A stretch of DNA of 64,000 nucleotides from Aurelia coerulea (taxonomy: Eukaryota > Cnidaria > Scyphozoa > Semaeostomeae > Ulmaridae), in NCBI GenBank assembly GCA_039566865.1, contig CM076962.1, positions 4,210,743-4,274,742 on the forward strand, read 5' to 3'. The notes under the pieces are model-generated. The model ran no database searches. It had not been told where the DNA came from and worked only from the letters and a program-made list of their open reading frames with translations. Shown piece after piece: positions 57,014 to 64,000 of this stretch (within the stretch, counting starts at the first letter, position 1; the number at the start of each line of letters is the position of its first letter). The position numbers and the translations under genes are program-made.

Positions 57014-58746
57014 TGAACGAAAGAATGAATGAAGAATGAATGAATGAATGAATGAATGGAAGGAATGAATTAGTGAATGAATGAATGAATGAATGAAGAA
57101 TAAAAAATGAATGAATGAATGAATGAATGAATGAATGAATGAATGAATGAATGAAGGAAGGAAGGAATGAATGAATGAAGAACAAAAAAATGAATGAATG
57201 AATGAATGAATGAATGAAGGAATGAATTAGTGAATGAATAATGGAATGAATGAAGGAATGAATCAGTGAATGAATGAACGAAAGAATGAATGAAGAATAA
57301 AAAAACGAATGAATGAATGAATGAATGAAGGAATGAATTAGTGAATGAATAATGGAATGAATGAAGGAATGAATCAGTGAATGAATGAACGAAAGAATGA
57401 ATGAAAGAATGAATGAATGAAGAATAAAAAATGAATGAATGAAGGAAGGAAGGAATGAATTAGTGAATGAATAATGGAATGAATGAAGGAATGAATCAGT
57501 GAATGAATGAACGAAAGAATGAATGAAGAATAAAAAATGAATGAATGAATGAAGGAATGAATTAGTGAATGAATGAATGAATGAACGAAAGAATGAATGA
57601 AGAATAAAAAATGAATGAATGAAAGAATGAATGAAGGAAGGAAGGAATGAATTAGTGAATGAATGAATGAATGAATGAACGAAAGAATGAATGAAGAATA
57701 AAAATGAATGAATGAATGAAGGAAGGAAGGAAGGAATGAATTAGTGAATGAATGAATGAACGAAAGAATGAATGAAGATAAAAAATGAATGAATGAATGA
57801 ATGCAGAATAAAAAATGAATGAATGAATGAAGGAAGGAATGAATTAGTGAATGAATGAATGAATGAATGAACGAAAGAATGAATGAATGAACGAAGAATA
57901 AAAAATGAATGAATGAATGAAGGAAGGAAGGAAGGAATGAATTAGCGAATGAATGAATGAATGAAAGAATGAATGAAGATAAAAAATGAATGAATGAATG
58001 AATGAATGAATGAATGAAGGAATGAATCAGTGAATGAATGAATGAATGAATGAATGAAGGAATGAATCAGTGAATGAATGAATGAATGAATGAATGAACG
58101 AAAGAATGAATGAAGAATAAAAAATGAATGAATGAATGAATGAATGAATGAATGAATGAAGGAATGAATCAGTGAATGAATGAATGAACGAAGGAAGGAA
58201 TGAATTAGTGAATGAATGAATGAATGAATGAATGAAAGAATGAATGAATGAACGAAAGAATGAATGAAGAATAAAAAATGAATGAATGAATGAATGAATG
58301 AATGAATGAACGAAAGAATGAATGAAGATAAAAAATATGAATGAATGAATGAATGAATGAATGAATGAAGGAATGAATCAGTGAATGAATGAATGAATGA
58401 ATGAATGAATGAATGAATGAATGAACGAAAGAATGAATGAAGAATAAAAAATGACTGAATGAATGAATGAATGAATGAATGAATGAATGAATGAATGAAG
58501 GAAGGAATGAATTAGTGATGAATGAATGAACGAAAGAATGAATGAAGATAAAAAATGAATGAATGAATGAATGAATGAATGAATGAAGGAATGAAAGAAT
58601 GAATCAGTGAATGAATGAATGAACGAAAGAATGAATGAAGATAAAAAATGAATGAATGAATGAATGAATGAATGAATGAATGAATGAATGAATGAATGAA
58701 TGAATGAATGAAGCAAGGCAGGATGGATGGATGGGCGGATGAATGG
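57014..58746. repeat. AATG/GAAT tetranucleotide array (about 1.7 kb)
   Basis: Runs of GAATGAATGAAT are broken at regular intervals by GAAGAATAAAAAATGAATG, GAACGAAAGAATG and GGAATGAATTAGTGAATG, giving a higher-order unit of roughly 100 bp repeated many times. It ends in GGATGGATGG. Frames of repeated HSFI read across it are not genes. Confidence 0.97.
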
Positions 58747-58836
58747 AAAGAAGACAGGAGAGGAGCAACCTGCTAGTACTCGATATTTTCTACTTTAATC
58801 CCCGTAGTGCTACTAATAACAGGAAACAGCGCTTAC

Positions 58837-58929
58837 CTGTAGCAGGACAACCAGCTGAGGAAATCTTCCCAGCGGCTTCTTCAGCAAGTCATAGAAGCTG
58901 TATTTATGCAACGATTTTCTCAGACGCGT
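58837..58929 (-). CDS. ARHGEF10-like RhoGEF, DH-domain exon 3 of those seen
   Basis: This 31-codon exon, phase 0 at both ends, begins TRLRKSLHKYSF and ends PLGRFPQLVVLLQ. The acceptor is tctattttag and the donor GTAAGC. It encodes the conserved helix of DH domains that normally reads KP-QRFPQ. Here the second half, RFPQ-LLLQ, is kept but glycine replaces the usual glutamine (KKPLGRFPQ), a change worth checking because this helix faces the GTPase. A 1.7-kb AATG tandem array begins about 90-130 bp past the donor. Confidence 0.86.
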
Positions 58930-59180
58930 CTAAAATAGACATGAAGCAAGGTCTGTATTTAAGCCATGGAAGAAGTTGCAAAAATTGCTTCGAAAAGCAA
59001 AACCATTCAAAGTCTGTCTTATGTAAAGTAGATGTCACGTGGAGATTCAGGCGAATAAAACATAAAAATCAGTTGAAAATGTTGAATGAGCAATTTTGCA
59101 TTATCGCAAAGCTCAAGTGATATCTAATTTGAGGCACGCTTTAGACGGGGAAATTTTGAAAACACTGTGATGTTAGTCTA

Positions 59181-59442
59181 CCGTAAAAGCTCTATTAAGC
59201 CCCCGGGGGCTTATTTAATTTTGGACACTTTTTAGTCCTTTTAGCATCACATTTTGCGGTTAAAACATAAAATTTTATGAGTTAAATACATAAATTCGAC
59301 AAAGTTTTATCTCAAAACACATAAAAATTAACATGCAAACTTATTTAGCTCAATAAATGGAGAATCTTTGGTAAGCTCTGGAATTTGATATAAGTGGGGG
59401 AGGGGGCTTAATAGAGAGGAGGGCTTAATAAAGCTTTTACGG
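59181..59442. mobile_element. Family-J inverted-repeat element, TA target duplication
   Basis: It begins CCGTAAAAGCTCTATTAAGC and ends GGCTTAATAAAGCTTTTACGG, with TA at 59179-59180 and 59443-59444. It is 262 bp long. Confidence 0.88.
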
Positions 59443-59974
59443 TATCTGACAGCAGACCTTCAAATTTTTCTTTCGGCTGTGTTTCGTCGTGTATTCCACG
59501 CCATGAGTGGATTTTCCAAAAAAATGCCGTGAAAATGTTGCATTTACGTTTCACCTTAGCTTCATTAGAAATAACCTTTCAATAATGAGGTCACCAAGAA
59601 AACCTTCAGGTGACCTGAAGCGAAACTTTTATTGATGCAAATGAATAGCACTATTGAATAATAAAAATAGGCGTTTGCAGAATTGGCTGATGACGTCATT
59701 TTGCTTGAAAAAATATACAAGTTTTACTATATTTCCAAAGGAATTTGTGAACTTTCTTTTGAAGTGGTAGTGATATGTAGTTGTTGCACTTTGTTGCATA
59801 TTTTGGTCACGTGGTAGACATGATATTTTGCTCCTCGTTGCATCGTCTTTGTAATATTGTAGAGTATTTTTTTGTAAATAGTTGGTTTGAATTAGTAAGT
59901 TCTTAACTACTATTGTAAATACCAACTTTAAATATGGATTAAGAAAAACCAAGTATTTTGAAGGCAGTGCTATA

Positions 59975-60508
59975 CCGGGTGACTCAAAAAAGTTTACACG
60001 TTTGACGGGCTGTGGAACAAAACGTATGTGGCCGATATTCAACACTGAAATTTTAATGTATCAGTCAAACGTTAACTTAGACTTAAATTAGAATCAAATT
60101 AGATTAAAATTTTGCTTGGTGAAATCACTCATCTTTAAGACCAAGAAATGAGAGAAATGCATGTAAGGGGTTTGTATGGGAATCGAGAATTCCACATTCC
60201 ATTCTGGCCCATGAATTATTTGGCATTAAAATGTCAATTCAATAGTCAGTTTCAGAAAGAGAATTTTGATTTCAATAGTACGTAAATCAAAGACAAGAAT
60301 GGAAAGTGGAATTCTCGATTCCCATACGAACCCCTCACAGGCATTTTTCTAATTTTTGGGTCTTAAAGGTGACTGATTTTACCAAACAAAATGTTCTCAT
60401 CTAAGTTAACCTTTGTCTGATAGATTAACATCTTTGTTTTGAATATCGGCCATATACTTTTTATTCCACAGCCCGCCAAACATGTGAACTTTTTTTTTAC
60501 TCACCCGG
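59975..60508. mobile_element. Family-F inverted-repeat element
   Basis: It begins CCGGGTGACTCAAAAAAGTT and ends CTTTTTTTTTACTCACCCGG, with inner TGACGGGCTGTGGAA and GAATATCGGCC arms. TA precedes it; the right flank is TC, presumably mutated. Confidence 0.86.
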
Positions 60509-60617
60509 TCCGTATCATGTATTGTAGATTTTCAATGGAATATGAACTGAAAAATGAATCCATCCATAACTAAAAAGCGTGAAATAAAGCCAAAACTATG
60601 AAATGTAAAGAACAAAC

Positions 60618-60734
60618 CCGCAAAAATGATAAGAATGCTGGCACTGATTTGCAAGTTTCTTTAACACGATCCATTGCAGATGTAAAGTTCTTCACATAAC
60701 TTGTGTACGCTTTGAGAGCCATTGACTTTGAAAA
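60618..60734 (-). CDS. ARHGEF10-like RhoGEF, DH-domain exon 2 of those seen
   Basis: This 39-codon exon begins [17 protein letters not shown] and ends PAFLSFLR, phase 0 at both ends. It continues directly from the previous exon's GDIIYAS, giving the FSKSM...AY--YV-NF motif seen in ARHGEF10-family DH domains. The acceptor is ccgattgtag. The donor is GTTTGT, a weaker match to consensus than the others, so the exact end is slightly less certain. The exon lies between two inserted elements (59975-60508 and 60864-61389), leaving only about 110-130 bp of non-element intron on each side. Confidence 0.85.
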
Positions 60735-60863
60735 CTACAATCGGAAACGAACAGATATTTCAAAGCATAATTAAAGGCAGTCTGTCATGCATTTGATTGG
60801 GTGATAATGACAATACAAAGAATAGAAAATTTGAATGGCTGCAAATCCTACTGACTTTCTACG

Positions 60864-61389
60864 AAGCATAGATTTCAAATCTTTAAAAAGGCTGGTGTAA
60901 AATCGAGTGACCTATTTCTTTGAACTGAATGACTTCAAAGAAACTTTTGCTATTTCTCTATAATTCTACCGTTGGACTTTTCTGAAATCTTCAATATTTT
61001 CAGAATTAGACTGTTTATCTTCGTTTTCAAGAATTCAAGAAAAATTTTCAAAAAAACTTACAACCATCGTAGTTTCTAAACTGTTTGACGCAACATGAAG
61101 TAATTTCGAAGAAAACCATAGTTTATGAATGCCTACAATATGGTATCAAGCAAAAGTCTGTCATTCATCTGGTTTATTATTTAGAAATTTGATGGCGTCA
61201 CATCTTCAAATAAGTTGAAATGCAAGATACGCTGTAATTTCGAAAAATATTCAAAATTTCTGGAAAGTCCAACGGTAGAATTATAGATAAGTATCTAAAG
61301 TTTCTTTCAAACCATTCAATCAGAAGAAATAGGTCGTTGAATTTTACACCCACCTTTTTACGCGGAGTTAAAGATTTGGAACCTATGCT
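60864..61389. mobile_element. Family-B element with perfect 8-bp duplication
   Basis: TTTCTACG flanks both ends (60856-60863 and 61390-61397). It is 526 bp long and nearly complete, with TCTACCGTTGGACTTTTCTG and its inverse GGAAAGTCCAACGGTAGA. Confidence 0.92.
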
Positions 61390-61399
61390 TTTCTACGAC

Positions 61400-63050
61400 C
61401 GTAGAAAGTGAACACGATCAGCCCACTTTTGTTTCAGATATACAGATTCACAAAGAAATCCGTTGTGTTGAGCTCTAACTTTGTTGCGGCCAATTAGATA
61501 CGTGACAGACTGCCTTTAAATGCACATCATTATAATTATATTGCATCAGTACAAATCTATATCTAATGATTATTATATTGTTACAACGGAGACTTACTAA
61601 GTAAAAGGAAAACGTACTGAAGCATAGTAAATCCGTATTAAATTTTTTAACACATGATAACATTTTGGGACATTTTAGGATCAAATCAGATTTTTGGAAC
61701 ACCTAAGCTATATAAGAATTTGACAAAACAGCAGTGCACAGACAATGCGCTAAACCATACTTGCGCGACAGATCTTTGCAACAGGATCTTTGCAACAATT
61801 TGTGATTAATATAACTGATGATTATTCGTGATTAATGTGATTTTTGTATGATGAATGTGATTAATTTATGATTAATGTGATTAAATTGTGATTAAAATGT
61901 GATTATTTTCGAGAGTGTACGTGATTTTAAGCAGTGATTAGCCCCTCGGGCTTGGCTTCAGCGATTTATATATGCTCAGACAGGGTGCAGAAAAGTCACG
62001 GCTCTATGGCTGTGAGCCAAAGATAGCCAGAAGAAGGTTGTTCTTGTTGATGTGATATTTGAAGAAGGTTTTGTAATTTTCATAAGAAACCTTGGAAAAT
62101 TTTGAGATATTTTGACAACAGCAACTGGTTTGTAAATTTTAGGTTTATAAACAACGCGCGGAGCTCGAAAATTTGGCTATTTGACTTGATAAGGAATATT
62201 TCATTATTTAGCCAGATGTTGGTACCGAGAAGAAATTAGTAGGGTAAAAAGATTTCCAACTCGTAGAGGGTTGGGTAAACAAAGATTTCTTTGCAAAAAT
62301 GTTTGGTAAAAATTGCTGCCTACTTTTTCTTGAGATCTAATCCATTTTTGGTACAATAAAGATGTAAAGATATTCTGCTTAATCTCAAATAGTGCTGATG
62401 ATGATGGTTATCATTATGTTCCGTGAAAAGAAATTTTGATCGTTGTCAATAAAAATGTACGAACTTTCAGACAGAGGAATTACGAAAATTAGAATTGGTT
62501 AAAGTTCCTTCCATGATATAATCGTTTGGGGTTGAGTAAAAACGATTCTGCAAATGCTGACAATTGGGTAGAAGATAGTTTTTCTTTGAAACTAATTTCT
62601 TTTCGGTCAAAAACTCTTGGTTAAATAATGAACGGTCCCTAAAATTAGGAATATCTAACAATAAAACTGGCGTCAGGAGGAATCACATTACAGCCCTGAA
62701 AAAGTCCTGCATGGCAGGACGAAATATTGGCGTAAAATAAATAAATCATATTTGCTGTTTCTATGCTGTATAGGTTTCTTGAAGCCTTTCCAATGTGTAT
62801 ACATTGCTCAAGTATCTTCCGAGAAATATGATACAAGAAATAAGTGAAAAAGTAACAATATTTCAAGCATTTCCTTGATCAAATAAATAGTTTCTTGAGT
62901 TATATTTTCCCAGTACTGGAGTTTCTTATTTTTTTGGAGACCTGAGAGTTGAGTTTCTTATAAACAGTTTCTTATAAAACGATACTCGTACTAGTCAATC
63001 TCTTAAATTCATTTTGAGGCAAGATGCGATCTTTGGGACACTTAATACTT
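61400..63050. other. RhoGEF intron with a GTGATTAAT-rich tract
   Basis: Between about 61800 and 61910 the motif GTGATTAAT or variants recurs about eight times. Apart from the ribozyme-like motif at 62695 nothing else is recognised. Confidence 0.5.
62695..62730 (+). ncRNA. Hammerhead-ribozyme-like motif, possibly Penelope-derived
   Basis: CCTGAAAAA, then a perfect 7-bp stem (GTCCTGC / GCAGGAC) with an ATG loop, then GAAATATTGG. This is the order of a minimal hammerhead core (CUGANGA, stem II, GAAA), the kind carried in terminal repeats of Penelope-like elements. The core has A where canonical ribozymes have GA, so activity is doubtful. Confidence 0.4.
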
Positions 63051-63052
63051 AC

Positions 63053-63226
63053 TGAAGCATAGATGATGTCTCCGATAGTCGGATTAGCATCCCATTCTGC
63101 CATTCTCCCAACCAGTGCAATATTAAACAAATGGTGACATTGCTCGATTTCTTGGAGATTTTGAAAGATGATTTTCACGCTCTCCTGGCTAATGATTCTT
63201 TTAGATTTCAATGGTTTCTCGTAATC
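63053..63226 (-). CDS. ARHGEF10-like RhoGEF, DH-domain exon 1 of those seen
   Basis: This internal exon of 58 codons begins DYEKPLKSKRI and ends GDIIYAS. It starts after an acceptor reading ttatttacaaacag and stops at a GTAAGT donor, phase 0 at both ends. It carries the helices of the Dbl-homology RhoGEF domain around the family signature DYEKPL, followed by a segment with QCHHLFNIAL and RMAEWD that resembles the 'CH-LFQIAL-R-EWD' stretch of ARHGEF10/10L. The DH domain catalyses GDP release from Rho GTPases, usually RhoA in this family. The exon coding for the first DH helix should lie above 64000. A 544-bp TA-type element (63293-63836) sits only 66 bp upstream of the acceptor. Confidence 0.87.
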
Positions 63227-63292
63227 CTGTTTGTAAATAAAAATGTTCATGTCATTTTCATATTCGACTATTTAACATAAAAAAGCTAGCTA

Positions 63293-63836
63293 CCGGGTGT
63301 CCCAAAAAGTACTCCCGTTTGAAAAATCACCAAAATTTGATCACACGGCCGATCTTCAATTTTCTTTTTTTGCCCAGTAGATCAAATACCAAATTATTAT
63401 CCATGGCATAGCTGATCTTGTAAGTGGCTTTAAAATGAGCAAATTTAGCTCTTTTTAGGGCTACCTGGTTTTGAATCATACTCCAAAAAGCACTGATGAT
63501 TGCCAAATCCATTTCTTTGTGTGTGTAAAACTTCTAGTATGGTCATAAATGACAAAAATAAATGCGCACTATCATTGGAGACTTCAATGATGATAAAAAA
63601 TCTGAAAATTTTGACTCCTAGGCAAGATTGAGTATTTTACTTAAAAACTATAGCTCAAAATAAGGTTTTTCAACGCGTAAATTTCCTGCCTTGCTGTATC
63701 AAAAGCAAACATGTTATCCATCTATGAAAATTTTTGGGTCTTTGACAAAGCAATTCAAAAATAAAATTTCATCAAAGGTCTAATAATCAATTTTTGGTGG
63801 TTTTTTAAACAGGAGTACATTTTTTGGGACACCCGG
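63293..63836. mobile_element. Family-C element, TA target duplication
   Basis: It begins CCGGGTGTCCCAAAAAGTAC and ends AGTACATTTTTTGGGACACCCGG-type inverse, with TA at 63291-63292 and 63837-63838. It is inverted relative to the copy at 3241. Confidence 0.9.
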
Positions 63837-63854
63837 TAGAAGTTGGACATGCAA

Positions 63855-64000
63855 GCATATGTTCCAAATATTGAAAAAGGTTGATGTAAAATTTTATGAC
63901 CTATTTCTTTGAATTGAATGACTTCAAAAAAACTATAGTTATCTCCCAATGTTTCTTCCACTGGGCTTTTCTGAAATTTCCAATATTTTCGGCATTAGTG
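63855..64000. mobile_element. Family-B element, left part, cut by the window end
   Basis: CATATGTTCCAAATATTG, GGTTGATGTAAAATTTTATG and GGGCTTTTCTGAAATTTCC follow the family-B order. Confidence 0.7.

Larger units (their letters stand above)
559..63226 (-). other. ARHGEF10-like RhoGEF gene span (9 exons seen, open at both ends)
   Basis: This is the extent of a minus-strand gene whose exons are listed separately. In transcript order they are 63226-63053, 60734-60618, 58929-58837, 52290-52126, 47097-47009, 45484-45336, 42959-42841, 5494-5385 and 653-559. Together they encode about 370 residues collinear with the DH domain, the PH domain and the helical PH insertion of vertebrate ARHGEF10/ARHGEF10L, as I recall those proteins. 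The exon ends have GT donors and AG acceptors. Junction phases are 0,0,0,0,2,1,0,2 and each matches the next exon. One short piece (first PH strand, about 17-20 residues) was not found between 47098 and 52125. The 5' exons (start of DH and the N-terminal region) and the C-terminal WD40-like propeller expected for the family lie outside the window. Confidence 0.88.

Noticed and set aside
56982..58716. Long frames made of repeated HSFI
   Set aside because: They are artefacts of the AATG array, whose 12-bp period keeps a frame open.

Overview
The window looks like intron-rich, transposon-rich animal DNA. It is AT-rich, with long introns, GT-AG splice sites, a SNAG/C2H2 repressor of the Gfi1/Senseless family and a RhoGEF of the ARHGEF10 family. 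The species cannot be read from the sequence. An invertebrate, perhaps an anthozoan cnidarian, is my guess from the style of the LINE fragments and the density of small foldback transposons.

Two genes can be supported. The first, on the minus strand, runs through the whole window and off both ends. Nine exons, from 63226 down to 559, encode the end of a Dbl-homology domain, a PH domain with the inserted helical segment typical of ARHGEF10/10L, and the PH end. Reading phases agree at all seven junctions between neighbouring exons; at the eighth (exon 4 to exon 5) the phases also agree but a short piece of protein (first PH strand) is missing. One intron, 5495-42840, is about 37 kb long.

The second gene lies inside that intron on the plus strand. 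It is a Gfi1/Senseless-like zinc-finger repressor. A TATA box is at 20748, a short first exon (21091-21181) encodes an N-terminal SNAG motif, an intron of about 13 kb follows, and a large second exon (34218-35758) ends in four Gfi-type C2H2 fingers. The predicted protein has 543 residues.

The rest is intronic DNA filled with mobile elements. There are LINE 3' fragments (1.46-2.64 kb, 25.0-27.7 kb, 32.4-33.9 kb, 43.2-43.6 kb, 44.7 kb) and tRNA-derived SINEs (5.6 and 17.7 kb). At least a dozen families of foldback or inverted-repeat elements can be grouped by termini and target duplications: 8-bp duplications (families A and B), TA duplications (families C, D, E, F, J) and TTAA duplications (families I and L and the 25931-27088 palindrome). 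Several insertions are nested, and their empty sites can be read from other copies in the same window. A 170-bp satellite array lies in the Gfi1-like intron, and a 1.7-kb AATG array lies next to a RhoGEF exon. No rRNA genes, functional tRNA genes or CRISPR arrays were seen.
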